From NCBI GenBank assembly GCA_026874595.1, contig CM049306.1:60828019-60892018 (forward strand): a stretch of 64,000 nt of DNA. Reading direction: 5' to 3'. The notes beneath the pieces were generated by a model. It searched no databases. It was not told where the DNA came from and saw nothing but the letters and a program-made list of their open reading frames with translations. This document shows positions 34,289 through 47,774 of this stretch, in pieces. The number at the start of each line of letters is the position of its first letter. Position 1 is the first letter of the stretch. Source of the DNA: Sipunculus nudus (lineage: Eukaryota; Annelida; Sipuncula; Golfingiida; Sipunculidae). The position numbers and the translations under genes were made by a program.

Positions 34289-36884
34289 TACTGTGAAATT
34301 ACTATGATACTAGAATTGATTTGGACCATAAGTACCAGGTCCTCTTTGAATTAGGGCCCATCTTTGTCGGTAGCAATATTAGATATCTGAACTTCTGAAG
34401 ATTCTGATATTTGATAGCACACGTCCTCTCTGGAGAAACAATATTCCAACAAAATTTTAGGGTGACTGCTCAAAGGTTTGGCAGATTTTGTGCAAAAAAT
34501 GAATTCCATTACAGCTGCCTGCACAAAAGAATTCCAAGATGATTGCAAAAAGTTGGCAGATTGGATTTCTGATGATTCAATAATTCAATTGGGCACATGT
34601 ATCCTCCCATAGGGACCAATCTTAAAATATTCAATTTAATTGCCTGAATGCTTGGTAAAAACACATGTGCAAAATGTCATGATGACTGGGAGAATAAATA
34701 GATAAGTTAGTTGCTACAGAAAGAGCAGTCACCTACCCCGGTATGTGCTGCCCCTAAAAAAACAGGCAGTGCACACTGACACTTCAAGTCCCACAATAGG
34801 CTCACAATTTACCTGAGATCTAGCAGTTTTACCAAAACTATCTTCATTTTGTTGGTCTGACTCAATGTGAAAACCACAAAATAAATAACCTCACAAACTG
34901 CCTTTGAAAACATACCAACTAAATATCAAGTTCATTACATTTTCTGAATCCACAAACTGCCATGGCACACTTTATAGAAATGTCAACAAAATTATGACTA
35001 AAACAGTTTTATATATGACATAACATGGAAGGCTTTGACATACATCTGATTTTTATTTTGTGATTAATAACATTTAGTAGTCAGACAAATAATACAAGAA
35101 ATGACATTTCAGACTATTATATTTTTATCTATCAGTATCTAGGATTCCTCTTGTGGATAAAATTCAGGAGTAGTTCCCATATTTTTAAAATACTTTGATT
35201 TTGCATATGCACTTGGGATGCATGTGTTACATACTATCATGACTCCCTATTTGCTATCTACTGGTACTTTTTAGAAAGATCAAACAAAATGCTTATGCAA
35301 ATCACAAAACTATTTTCAAGCATTCCATCATCAGGCTATGTTTAACTTGGGCCTGATTGTTTTAGGAAATGAGAACATTAATGAAAGAATTAATTTCCAA
35401 AGTGTCAGAAATCAAATTTAATTTTTCTTTTCATGACTGAATGTGACCTTTACAAAACATTCATGGCCTCCTGTACAAAGGACAGCTGACCAGTCACCTT
35501 AACTGTTTAGTCCACAAGAATCCTTGATGGTAACACAGTTAATCCTGCATTGGCTAGACTGTACGGATTTGCTCGTGTCCAGAAAGGTCAAGAGTCATTA
35601 TCTGGATGTAGATTCTTCTCGCTACCCACTGTTGTTAGAAGGGTTCATTCAGAGGCCCAATACATTCCATTACCAGCCAACTCTGAGGGCCACAGTCAAC
35701 AGTACAACACTGGGACTTGGTGGTCAGTGCTAATGGTCAAACCTAGTGCCTGGATATGTCTAATGGCCAAAGCCTGATCAGTTTGATCGGAACAACAACA
35801 CATCTCTCATGTCTGTTTGCTGGGTACTGTTAATTTTGCTTACCTTGAGATCTGTTTTATTCAGCAGCTATTAGCTGACAAGGTTATCCTACTCCCATAC
35901 TCAGACTCTCCCTCCCTCAGGCTCAAGGGTCTGATAATGATGCTTCAGCCCCTGGTTAGAGGTACAATATCTAGATAACCATAATAACAGGTCAGCAAAC
36001 TTCATTATGGGTGCCAAAGCCATTGTAAGCTAGTTATATCATTCACTGGATATCTTTAAATTATGCAAAATCATATCAATTAAACATGTACTTCTCTTGA
36101 TAAGAAAACATAAAACTGCATAATTTAAATGTGTCCAGCAATGACTACTGCATTAAAATCACAATATTCTACAGACCTCATTTTATTTTATATTAGATAA
36201 ATATAGAAGTAATACACAATGAACAAGACAATCTTTGGCTATGTGAGTATCCTGTTTACCTGATCACCCTGCTCAAGAAATCCCTAGAGAAAATGTTATT
36301 CCAAAGTAGTTTCATGGATACATGAGAAATGTAAGGAACGTTTCCACATGTATAAGATTTATTAATGTAATAAGATGATATGATACTCATATGTGGGTGC
36401 ATATATTTTGTTGACCACAATACATTGTTTGCCCTACAAGATGCTGTATGGTCCAGGGCACATCACATGTTCATAAGTGTTTTTCCCAGGATTTCCAGAG
36501 CGGCTGTCCAGTCTTTGTCTTTGTCTCCCAGGCATGCAGAGACATGAATATCATGTAACATAATTATAGTTAAGTGGATGATAATTCTTAAGTATAAAGT
36601 TGCATCATGTAATTTCCTGTTACTTACTTATGTTAACTGAACAAATAATATTTTAACTTTGCATATTTATTGGAGTGTTTGCCTTTTGCAAATTTAATGT
36701 TTTAAGTTAGAACTATATGGGACGGAGTGACCCACTGCTGATTGCAGCATAAAAGCTGTGCTTGCAAGTAGATCGGGGCTAGATGCCTGCTGTCTGGGAA
36801 GTGACCACTCCTAACAGATATAAGACTCCGTTCATGGCAAACCAAAACCAGACAGTGTGAATGTCAGCTTAAAGCACTTGTGGG
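34289..36884. other. No gene recognised
   Basis: Non-coding AT-rich sequence. The two overlapping frames at 35524-35777 and the minus-strand frame at 34351-34548 lack splice sites or known motifs. Confidence 0.4.
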
Positions 36885-36972
36885 GGTAAGGAGTAAGGTT
36901 AAGAATAAGTTAGGTTATGAAAAAGTTAAGGGTAAGGTCAAGAATTAGTTAAGAGTAAGGTTGAGTTTAAAA
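36885..36972 (+). repeat. Degenerate GTTAAG/GGTAAG repeat tract
   Basis: An imperfect series of GTAAGG, GTTAAG, GTTAGG and AGTTAAG hexamers runs for about 85 bp. It is too irregular for a telomere repeat and looks like an old microsatellite. Confidence 0.5.
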
Positions 36973-38664
36973 TAAATTATGAATTCATGAGTATATTTGG
37001 GATGTTTAACTACAAAGTATTACCAAGTGTTTGAGTCAATGTTTGTATTAACTTAATTAAATTTGAAATTATTTTAGTTCAATTGTAAATTACATCTGTG
37101 TCATGAGTTTGTAATGAGTGAATAAAGGTCTGCATAACTTAGATCCATACTTCATTATTTTTGTGTAATCCCATTGAGTGTTGTGGTTGGTCTCCTTCCA
37201 CAGATACCCAATTATAACAACAAGGTAATATTCTTATGTCCACATTAAAATAAGCTGAGCTGACAGACAAAGAGAGAGTGGTTCGCAGTATCTCAGCATA
37301 ACAGCTTACCTGTAAAGAGCTAATTAAGGCATTGTGAATTATTTTGACCATATATATCCGTTTACCATAAGGGTAAAGGGCTTTATGCGATCACACTTCG
37401 TTTGTTTACTGTTGTCAGTTGCTGCTATATTTTGTTGTTTTGTAAATTTTCATGGGAACTGACTAATTACACAGGAGTTTGCCCTTTGCCCTGGATAGGG
37501 GTTAGGGGGTATTTACCCTCCAACTTGACCTCTGCCAGCCTCTTTTTCATCAGTGACACGTACCAGCAATCCTGTCAATTTTTTCCTGTCTATTTGATTT
37601 TTCATGCATCCTGGTCTTGAGCTGCCCCATTAAAAATGTTTGTGTTTAATGTCAACTATGTTGAAAACCTGTGCCAAACCACAATTTTCACCTTTTAAAG
37701 TGTGTGCAGGTGTGGTGTGTGAGCATATACGCTTTATAGTCACCCTAAGACCATGCATGGTCTAGCTAAGCTGAACTGTGATAATATAAGTTGGATTATT
37801 TTTGCACCAAACCTTGACCCGGCCTATAATCAAATGATTGAGTAGAGAGGTGGCAGGATGGATGAATTGATGGATCCACAGCTTTAAACATGGATTTTGT
37901 ATTCTGTGAAGCCAGTTGACTGAGTACTGGCCTCTACTTTGTGGTCTGATCTCTCTAATCTCTGTGCTTTATCTTATACGGTTATCTGTAATGTTTTCAG
38001 CTCAGGAACTTTGGTCAATAAAGACATCTTAAGGCTTTAATTTATAGCTTCCTTTGAGACATAAAACCCAAACCTCCCTGCTGTCAATATTATTTCCTAA
38101 ATAGCACCGGTGAAAGGATCATACTGTAAGAGGTGTTGATGCAGCTTAACTGATCATCATCTATCCCGATATGAGGACAGTATTGACAATGTATAGAGGG
38201 TAAAAGTATATTGACATTATATAGAGGTACAAAGGCACTGAGTACAAAGTGTGGTATTTACAAAATCTTGTGTCATGTGTGGAAATTATTAAAAATGTTC
38301 CAGTCTTTGTTTATCATGTTGGGCAACTCCATATATATTATATGTGCATTTTTCAAGTCTGCAGTTTTAGCTCCCAGAATTGTTGTACATTCTGGATCTT
38401 CTCATGCCCAAACAAATTTGTGCCTTAATTCTCTTGAATGGTTATCTCAAAGATCATCTAATCTGAACATGTATCATGATTATACAGCCATATTGCACAG
38501 GAACAACCCCAGTTTACAGTGTAATGTTTCTTGCAGAGTGAATTGATACATTTTCTGCAGATATTTAATCCTGCACACAAGCAGACCTAGGTTGGATGGG
38601 GAAAATGATGATCTTGAAATTAATTGTATGACTATAGACAGTATATGTACAATGTGTATGACGC
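36973..38664. other. No gene recognised
   Basis: No splice-supported exon. A donor-like CAGGTAAGC on the minus strand near 37306-37314 has no acceptor that keeps a frame open. Confidence 0.4.
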
Positions 38665-41065
38665 TTAGGGAGTGTGAGGTCAGTGACTTGGTAATGTGTT
38701 GTGTGTGGGCAGTCTGAGGCAGGGTGAGGTCAGTGACCTGGTATATGTGTTGTGTATGTGTGGGCAGTCTGAGGCAGGGTGAGGTCAGTGACCTGGAATA
38801 TGTGTTGTGTATGTGTGGGCAGCCTGAGGCAGGGTGAGGTCAGTGACCTGGTATATGTGTTGTGTATGTGTGGGCAGTCTGAGGCAGGGTGAGGTCAGTG
38901 ACCTGGTATATGTGTTGTGTATGTGTGGGCAGCCTGAGGCAGGGTGAGGTCAGTGACCTGGTATATGTGTTGTGTATGTGTGGGCAGTCTGAGGCAGGGT
39001 GAGGTCAGTGACCTGGTATTTGTGTTGTGTATGTGTGGGCAGCCTGAGGCAGGGTGAGGTCAGTGACCTGGTATATGTGTTGTGTATGTGTGGGCAGCCT
39101 GAGGCAGGGTGAGGTCAGTGACCTGGTATATGTGTTGTGTATGTGTGGGCAGTCTGAGGCAGGGTGAGGTCAGTGACCTGGTATATGTGTTGTGTATGTG
39201 TGGGCAGTCTGAGGCAGGGTGAGGTCAGTGACTTGGTATATGTGTTGTGTATGTGTGGGCAGTCTGAGGCAGGGTGAGGTCAGTGACCTGGTATATGTGT
39301 TGTGTGTGGGCAGCCTGAGGCAGGGTGAGATCAGTGACCTGGTATATGTGTTGTGTATGTGTAGGCAGTCTGAGGCAGGGTGAGGTCAGTGACCTGGTAT
39401 ATGTGTTGTGTATGTGTAGGCAGTCTGAGGCACGGTGAGGTCAGTGACCTGGTATATGTGTTGTGTGTGGGCAGCCTGAGGCAGGGTGAGGTCAGTGACC
39501 TGGTATATGTGTTGTGTATGTGTAGGCAGTCTGAGGCAGGGTGAGGTCAGTGACCTGGTATATGTGTTGTGTGTGGGCAGCCTGAGGCAGGGTGAGGTCA
39601 GTGACCTGGTATATGTGTTGTGTATGTGTAGGCAGGGCAGGGTGAGGTCAGTGACCTGGTATATGTGTTGTGTATGTGTGGGCAGCCTGAGGCAGGGTGA
39701 GGTCAGTGACCTGGAATATGTGTTGTGTATGTGTGGGCAGCCTGAGGCAGGGTGAGGTCAGTGACCTGGTATATGTGTTGTGTATGTGTGGGCAGTCTGA
39801 GGCAGGGTGAGGTCAGTGACCTGGTATATGTGTTGTGTATGTGTGGGCAGCCTGAGGCAGGGTGAGGTCAGTGACCTGGTATATGTGTTGTGTATGTGTG
39901 GGCAGCCTGAGGCAGGGTGAGGTCAGTGACCTGGTATATATGTTGTGTATGTGTGGGCAGCCTGAGGCAGGGTGAGGTCAGTGACCTGGTATATGTGTTG
40001 TGTATGTGTGGGCAGCCTGAGGCAGGGTGAGGTCAGTGACCTGGTATATGTGTTGTGTATGTGTGGGCAGTCTGAGGCAGGGTGAGGTCAGTGACTTGGT
40101 ATATGTGTTGTGTATGTGTGGGCAGTCTGAGGCAGGGTGAGGTCAGTGACCTGGTATATGTGTTGTGTATGTGTGGGCAGTCTGAGGCAGGGTGAGGTCA
40201 GTGACCTGGTATATGTGTTGTGTATGTGTGGGCAGCCTGAGGCAGGGTGAGGTCAGTGACCTGGTATATGTGTTGTGTATGTGTGGGCAGTCTGAGGCAG
40301 GGTGAGGTCAGTGACATGGTATATGTGTTGTGTATGTGTGGGCAGTCTGAGGCAGGGTGAGGTCAGTGACTTGGTATATGTGTTGTGTATGTGTGGGCAG
40401 TCTGAGGCAGGGTGAGGTCAGTGACCTGGTATATGTGTTGTGTATGTGTGGGCAGTCTGAGGCAGGGTGAGGTCAGTGACCTGGTATATGTGTTGTGTAT
40501 GTGTGGGCAGTCTGAGGCAGGGTGAGGTCAGTGACCTGGTATATGTGTTGTGTATGTGTGGGCAGTCTGAGGCAGGGTGAGGTAAGTGACCTGGTATATG
40601 TGTTGTGTATGTGTGGGCAGTCTGAGGCAGGGTGAGGTCAGTGACCTGGTATATGTGTTGTGTATGTGTGGGCAGTCTGAGGCAGGGTGAGGTCAGTGAC
40701 CTGGTATATGTGTTGTGTGTAGGCAGTCTGAGGCAGGGTGAGGTAAGTAACCTGGTATGTGTTGTGTGTTGATAGTCTGAGGCAGGGTGAGGTCAGTGAC
40801 CTGGTATGTGTTGTGTGTGGGCAGTCTGAGGTCAGTGACCAGGTATATGTGTTGTGTGTGGGCAGTCTGGATCTGTGACCTAGTATACCTGTTGTGTGTG
40901 GGCAGTCTGAGGCAAGATAAGGTCAGTGACCTGGTATATGTGTTGTGTGTGGGCAGTCTGAGGCAAGGTAAGGTCAAACGTTTAAAACTCCTTAAAAAAG
41001 GTTGCTTCTGGTGAAAAAGCCCCCCCCCCCCCTGAATCTGCTTCTGGGGTAAGGTCAGTGACCTG
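38665..41065 (+). repeat. 55-bp minisatellite, about 43 copies, each with an IR1 palindrome
   Basis: The unit holds GCAG(T/C)CTGAGGCAGGGTG, then AGGTCAGTGACCTGG, then TATATGTGTTGTGTATGTG. Most units are 55 bp; a minority lose the GTATGT segment and are 49-50 bp. By my count about 34 of 43 units keep the exact palindrome AGGTCA-G-TGACCT; variants change one base (ACTTGG at 39221, 40081 and 40356; ATCAGTG at 39325; GGTAAGTG at 40576). Copies decay at the right end, and a poly-C-bearing insertion at 40978-41047 separates the last good copy. The plus and minus frames of 75-94 codons here are translations of the repeat. Confidence 0.97.
40978..41047 (+). repeat. Insertion with poly-C run inside the satellite edge
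   Basis: About 70 bp unrelated to the satellite (CGTTTAAAACTCCTTAAAAA, then C13 at 41020-41032, then TGAATCTGCTTCTGGGG) interrupt the array between two recognisable units. Its origin is unknown. Confidence 0.6.
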
Positions 41066-41200
41066 GTATATGTGTTGTGTGTAGGCAGTATGAGGCAGGG
41101 TGAGAGTCAGGGACCATGCAGCTACATACATGTGTAAAGTGTGGGCACATGTCTGAAGCAAGTGTGGCAAATGACCTGGTGTATATGTGTAAAGAGTGGA
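41066..41200 (+). repeat. Diverged edge copies of the 55-bp satellite
   Basis: Remnants such as GGCAGTATGAGGCAGGGTGA, GTGTGGGCACATGTCTGAAG and AATGACCTGGTGTATATGTG show progressive decay away from the array, the usual state of satellite edges. Confidence 0.6.
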
Positions 41201-41390
41201 TATCTGAACATGGGAATAGAAATGATGATTTTTTTGCAGGCAATCATTGGTCCATAATATTTTGGCATGAAGATTCTATGGTATCTCAACCACAGCCTTG
41301 AAAATTTTAAAGTCAATTTCTGCATTGTGTCATTTTATAAATTAATAGGCTTGCTTTACACATGAAATTAACAATAGAGATTCAGTCAAT

Positions 41391-44300
41391 AACAAGGGAC
41401 GCATGGGTCACGGCGCTCAGCTGTTATATATGATCACAAAATATGATTTGGAAGAGGAGGTAGGCAAAGGCTGGTTTTGTGAGGTATTATAAGCTCTATT
41501 ATGAGTTGATGGTGTTTAACTCAAGTTATGTAAGATTTTGATAATATCCTTGGAGACAGGGAAGAGGATTGATGTCATTAATATTATTTACAGTTGGAAA
41601 TGGTGTCCTTTCATCACACAGGTTTTGACTTGGCCATAAAACTTTACCTACATTGCAGCAGAATTATTTGAAAAGTTAAATTATTTATTAAAAATTAATA
41701 ACAAGTATTGTGTCAAATATAATGTAAATTAAAAATGATAACAGTATCACCTGTTTTTTTCATCAAAGATTTTTTTAATGATATTGTCGAAATAAATGAT
41801 TATTAAAATAATATTACAGAATATATTCATGAATGCATTTGTATTCAAATACTTACATTTTTACCTGTATTCCTATCCTTATACATAAAATTATGGAGTA
41901 CATATTCATATTTGCATTCAAATACATTTGCAAAATACTGCACAAGTCTGGTATTTATTCAGTTTCATCCAAACAAAGTTCTTGAGAATCCAGAATAAAC
42001 AAATATCACAAATTTAAATAATGATCATAAGTACCTGGTTTTATGAATTTTATTTATATTAAAAAATAAAAACTATAATATTCACTTTGGACTACCTTCA
42101 CATCAATCTACACACTAGACATAGCAAGAGTCTTATGACAATTATTAACATTACAGAAATCATAATGAGAACTTGTATAAGATCTGATTTTTTATCATAT
42201 TCAAATTTTTTTTAATTAAAAAAATGTATCAGAAAAAAATTTGAAGTATCTCAGCTATGAAACTATTATATGTGTAAAAAATAACCCAAGGATAAGAACA
42301 CCCTATATAACTACATGGAGAAAACCAGAGATGGGCAAGTTTAATTTTATTTACTGAAATAATGTAACCAGTAATATAAATTTTGATTATTTACATAGTC
42401 TTGTGATAGCTGTTACAGCCACATGTCTGAATGTCGTAAGTGAAATATAATGACATCTTTAATCAGTACTTGTCTGAGTAAAATTTTAAAATTTTGACAT
42501 TTTAACTTTTTTTAAATTTTGAAATAAATATAAATTAACAAGCTGAAACACTTGGAAAAGACCTGGGAATTTAGATTTATATTATAAACTGCATCTTTGT
42601 AAATCATTAATTTCCTTCATATAATCCCTAATAGTACATAACAATATAATATAATTATTTTTTTTTTCATTATTAAAACTGAAAGAAAAATACCATACGT
42701 GACTCAATTGGGTTACTTGGAATACATTTTCATCCATCCATACAAAATCCATAAAACATCAGTAACTGTAAGGTAATTCCCTGTTACTCATCAACTGTCC
42801 AATTCCTTTTCTACTGATTATTTTTAAAGTTGTTATTATAGATCTATAAAAATTTATTTATTCATTGTTTATTGTTATGCTGTTGGTCTAAACAACTAAA
42901 AGATGAGCTGGGTTGGACACCTGGATCAGCTGTGGGGAGCAATAAGCTGCCCAGCTGCAAGTATTTGTCCCCCCCCCCCCCCCCCCCCTGCATCATGCGT
43001 GCATAATTGGCAGGAAAGGTCAAGTAGAGGACATACAGGTGACTGAATAGGGCCTTGGTAGAACCAGGATCTGACATGGTGTCATAAAAACTTTAATAAA
43101 AGCTACAGTTTTTGGCCAATTTCTTTCAACTTTCAAAACTAACAAGCTGAAATCCTTATTTCTACATGATATGAAAATCATATCAACAGTGTTTACACGA
43201 AACAAACATGCCATGATCAAAATTAGGCAAAATTTAAGGTACTGATTTTGAATTTGAAAAATTCAGAACTAATTTTGGGTATACAATTGAATCTTGATTA
43301 AATAATGTTATATCCCTGACAAAAAAAAATCTCTAGCTTCAGCAATTTTCATGTTAAGGGAGTAAACATATTTCTTGTTTACAAAGTGCATTTTGTTGGG
43401 GCCCTTAACTTAAAACAATTTCGCAAAAACTCCCATCATTTCTGACATGTGCATAGAGTATAAATAGAAGAACATGTATATTTTATATGATCAAAGTCAG
43501 ATCAGTGGTTTTGATATTAGGCAGTCTTGAAGTGTAACAATGGGTTTTTAATTGAAAATTAAAATTTTTTCTTAATATCTCGAAGGAATGAAGTTCTAGT
43601 GACCAAACTTTTGGAATGGTGGGGGGGGGGGGGGGTTTGGGGGACATCTAACTGTATGCCAAATTTTGGGAGCTGAGAGCTGGCCTGGGGAGCTCAGCTC
43701 TAGCAAACTGCATAACATTTGCTTGATCTAAACAATACTTTACATGGTGCTTGAAAACTTGAATAAAATCTACAGTTTTTGATCAACTGCTTTCAAATTT
43801 CAGATGTTTAGAGATGAAATGCTTATGGTAGCATGCTGTGAAAATTAAATCCACAGCAGTTACAGGAAAAAATGTGCCATGGTCAAATCTGGACAAAATT
43901 AAGGTTACTGATTTTATATTTATGCTATTAACTTATAAAATTTTAAAAATTCAGATCTAATTTTTGGTATACAATTGAATCTTGATTAAATATAGTTATA
44001 TACCTGAAAGAAAGTCTCTAGCTTCAGCATTTCTCAAGTTAAGAGAGTAAATATATTTCCTGAATTTTTTCAAAGTGCATTATGTTTGGGCCCATTACTT
44101 CAAGAATTTTACAAAAATTGAAGTAATTTCTGGTATGTACATAGGAAATATATAGAGGAATTGATATATAAAAAATGGTCAATATCAGGTCAGTGGTTTT
44201 GATATTAGGCAGTCTTGAAGTGTAACAATGGGTTTTAAACGGAAAACGGAGGTTTTCCTTAACAATTTGAAGGAACGAAGTCCTAGTGACCCAATTTTGG

Positions 44301-44465
44301 TATGGTAGGAGATTTTGGGGACATCTAAAGGTATGCCGAACTTTCGATTCGTAGGTCCAACGGTTTCAAAACGTGCCAGTTTACAGACGGACAGACGGAT
44401 GGACAGACGACGGACAAAGGACCACGACTATAGCTCAGATGACTTATAGTCAGCTGAGCTAAAAA
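41391..44465 (+). mobile_element. Family-1 element, head and tail present, internally complex
   Basis: The head at 41391-41423 is well preserved (ACAAGGGACGCATGGGTCAC, then GGCGCTCAGCTG). The tail at 44380-44465 is the best in the window: GGACAGACGACGGACAAAGG, ACCACGACTATAGCTCAG, a perfect hairpin at 44432-44460 and AAAAA. The body from about 43090 matches other copies and is present twice (43090-43670 and 43690-44380). A poly-C run lies at 42969-42988 and a poly-G run at 43621-43635. The segment 41430-42960 has no counterpart elsewhere in the window, so head and tail may belong to two different copies. Confidence 0.55.
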
Positions 44466-46587
44466 TCAAAACAAATTTATAGCAATCCACATGGTTGACC
44501 ACTTAAGCTGGATTTATTCAAAATAATGTAGCATATACACTTGTGAGTAAGCAACAGATAAAAGTCTCCCTCCAATTTCATTTATTCACAGACACACAGC
44601 TTCAAAATCCCTAAGTCTAAAGTTAAATGCACACAAACCATCAATGCAGACTTAAAGACAGAAAGGATGAGGAAAATGTCTCAATTAAATTGTTCAGATT
44701 CTTTAATAATCAGCACCTATTGTTAATCCCACTTTCTAAAAAAAAAAGTTCTCAATCTTCAAAGCATCCAGCTGCTGCTAGCTGAAAAACGTGTGTTAAA
44801 AAGGATAAAGTCTTCTCCAGAGTTAAAAAAAAACTTCCAGCACCTCTGAACAGCAGGTGGCCTCAAGTTGGATGTCTCTGGTTTTAATTCAATCAACCTG
44901 ATTATTGCTAAAAATTGCTGAGGAAGCCATTGTCCTGAGCGCGTCTAGGGTTGCTGGGTCCTGGTGAGCCAGTAACAGGCTTACCCTGCCAGCCTTTACG
45001 GGCTGCAGAAGCTTGTCACCTGTCCTCATTAGAGAAGCAAACCTCTATACTTAAGATCTATATTTTCCCCTCACAGAATGTCAATACAAGCAGGCCTAGA
45101 AGCTGTAAATGAACCAACTGCAGTTCTTATGATATACTCTGTGACCTCTGTATGTTGGTGCCACTACTGAAAAATTACTGTATGAAGCTGGTTGCAGTCA
45201 GATGGTGACTTTAAGGTCCTGATGTTGTTTTTCTTGTTGCTACGCATGCACAGATTCCTGTTCTAAAATGTGCAAGTTATTGTTTGTTATTTGAACCATT
45301 TGTTTATTTTTAGAGTTTACTGACTGGTGAGAGTAATAACAGTTAAGTGCAACAAAAACAATATCTCAGATACAATTTATATTTCTCTACTATGAAAATT
45401 GCATTTAGATTAACATATGAAGGAGAAATTTTCATTTGGAACTATAAACATTCTGATGTGAGTAAAAGTTCATCTAGATAAATACATCCTTGTAAAGCCG
45501 AAGAAAAATATTTGTTTTGCAGCTCAATGACTGGGGTTTATTGTGGACAGAATATATATTTCTGCTCCTTACTCTGAAAAACAACTGATTAATTGTTAAT
45601 AGTGAAAGGAACAGACATGAAATTATCTAACAATATGTAACAATACATTAGCAATAATAATGTATAATATTTGAAGGCTAAAGTTATTCTTAGATGTCAA
45701 GGGAATTATGAAAATTAGATATATAGATTTTGTATTTATTTCATTTCACATATGGATGATCATACATAAAAATCTTGATATCTCAGTAAATTCTGACATT
45801 TTTACCTCAGAAAGGCTTTGTCACATTTTGGTTTGTGTCATATATGCATGGATATGAGCTGGAACAATAGCGCAAAAACGGAAGAGTAAGGTAAATGAAA
45901 GCCAAAGTGTCAATATCAATCAAAATAAAAAGACAGTGGAGGATGCATGGCCACAAATAAATGAATATATATCTATATATCAAAATATCTATATATACAT
46001 ATATATATCAGTGAGGTCTATCAGATCTACATACAATATGGCATGTTTAAATATGAACACCTCTGTTTCATACTATAGAACAACTACACTGCATCCAACA
46101 CAGCACAGGAACATTGTTATTTCTGGTGAAATTCAAGAATTATATTTGGCTCTAACAGGAAGTCAACTAGCTTTCTGACATTCTGGGATTTTTTTTTATC
46201 CTTCCGATTCTTTGTGAATGCTGTATACAGGCAGTCTCTCATCTCGCCACTGGGTGTTACGTGGTTCTTTACTTGGATCACCAACACAGGAAATGAACCA
46301 GACATGATCTATCAGTTCTTCAGGTGAAGCAGACCCTGATATCAGACGGTGTTGTCACTTACAGGTGTTTGCACAGGCCAAAATAAAAATCATTCTCTAG
46401 TCATTAAATCTGTGGCCCTAACTAAACATGAACTCAAACACTGATGTGTTGAAGCTGACATTGCAAGTAAAGAACTCAAATCTTCAGTTTAGAAAGTATT
46501 GAGTATTTATTTCTTAGTATATTTAACAAAGGATTAAGCTTACACAGAAAATTGGATTTCGAAGCCAAGGTGCCTTCAAGTCAAAAC
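44466..46587. other. No gene recognised; AT microsatellite
   Basis: A (TA)-rich tract lies at about 45963-46008. The minus-strand frame at 46117-46305 lacks splice support. No repeat ends were seen. Confidence 0.4.
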
Positions 46588-47095
46588 CTGGTAGTTATGG
46601 TGCTGACTTTTGAGTTAAGTTCCTGAGTTAAAACCATAGTGGTTATGGCACTGAGCTATATATAGAGTTAAGTTTCTAAATTACAGCCATGGTGGTTAAT
46701 GCATTTAAAGCCATTTTGTTAAAGTTAAAGCCATTGTGGTTATGGCATCTGACTTTAGAGTTAAAGATCCTGAGTTAAAGCCATTGTGGTTATGGCATTT
46801 GACATTAGAGTTAAAGATTCTGAGTTAAAGCCAATGTGGTTATGGCATTTGGCTTTAGAGTTAAAAATCCTGAGTAAGTGCCATACTAGGTTATGGCACT
46901 GGGATTTAGAGCTAAGATCCTGAGTTAAAACCATAGTGATTATGGCATTGGACATCACAGCAAATATCCTCAGTTCAAAAAGTTGTGGTTTCAACATCAG
47001 ACTGCAGAGATAAGATTCAAGCCTTATGGTTATGACACTGAATTCAGAATTAAGGTCCCAGGTTCAGCCATTGGGCTTCAAAGCTTAGGATCTCA
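46588..47095 (+). repeat. Tandem array of about 50-bp tRNA-like units
   Basis: About ten or eleven units share GTGGTTATGGCATTTGAC, then TTAGAGTTAAAGATCCTGAG, then TTAAAGCCAT. The first part resembles a tRNA D-arm/A box (TGGTTA.GGCA.TGGAC) and the last a B box (GGTCCCAGGTTCAGCC at 47046-47061 is the closest). Central units (46720-46870) are the most alike; flanking units are degraded. This looks like a tRNA-derived SINE head amplified in tandem. RNA polymerase III activity is not implied, since most B boxes are mutated. Confidence 0.65.
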
Positions 47096-47774
47096 GTCTA
47101 AATGCTGAAAGGGCCTGGAATGTAAACTTACAAACTCTCAGATCACAAGTCATACAAAAGCTATGAAATGTAGTAGGAGACCATGATTTTATCTGGCAAT
47201 CTCTGTTCAATGGAGATCAGGAAGGTAGCCATGTATACCAGGAAAATAATATGTGATTAATACATCTTAATTTCAGGTGATCTAATGTACAGAGGACTGC
47301 CAGTGATATAGTAGACTAAGCCATTAATACATAAAAACGATCTGAGAAGTTCTGTTGAAAATACTACATCAGTTACGATTCAGAAAGCTAATGTAGTAAT
47401 AAATGTAACAAAGACAATGTCACATTGTTCTTTATTGTAAGGTCTGACAAATATGCCTAGTTGTTACATGACCATGGATCAGATGACAATTTTAAAGCTT
47501 AGTTGTGGTTATATTTCTCTGGATTAAAACATCCTTAAACAATGAAGATCAAAAAGGTAATTGCACACAATGACTAAGCAGATTTTGCAAGACAAAGAAT
47601 GATATTCATTCTAAGAGAAGGTGTTCTAAATTATAAAAGCTGTCAGGATGAAACATCTATCTTCTAACAAGTAGCAGATTAATGGATGAAAAGCCAAAAA
47701 CACAGATTCAATTATTATTATAAACAACTGGTGACTAATTAGAACAATCTAAAGGCTGACAATGGTAAAACAAA
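47096..47774. other. No feature recognised
   Basis: AT-rich, no splice or repeat landmarks. Confidence 0.4.

Noticed and set aside
36275-36298. 24-nt minus-strand microexon between TTTTCTCTAG and GTAAAC
   Set aside because: Splice-like signals only; too short to identify and such pairs are expected by chance in this much sequence.
36885-36972. Interstitial telomere repeat
   Set aside because: The hexamers are GTTAAG/GGTAAG-like and irregular; there is no run of TTAGGG.
39486-41014. Plus and minus reading frames of 75-94 codons with cysteine/valine or leucine/threonine repeats
   Set aside because: They are translations of the 55-bp satellite; the unit is not a multiple of three and indels shift the frame between units.
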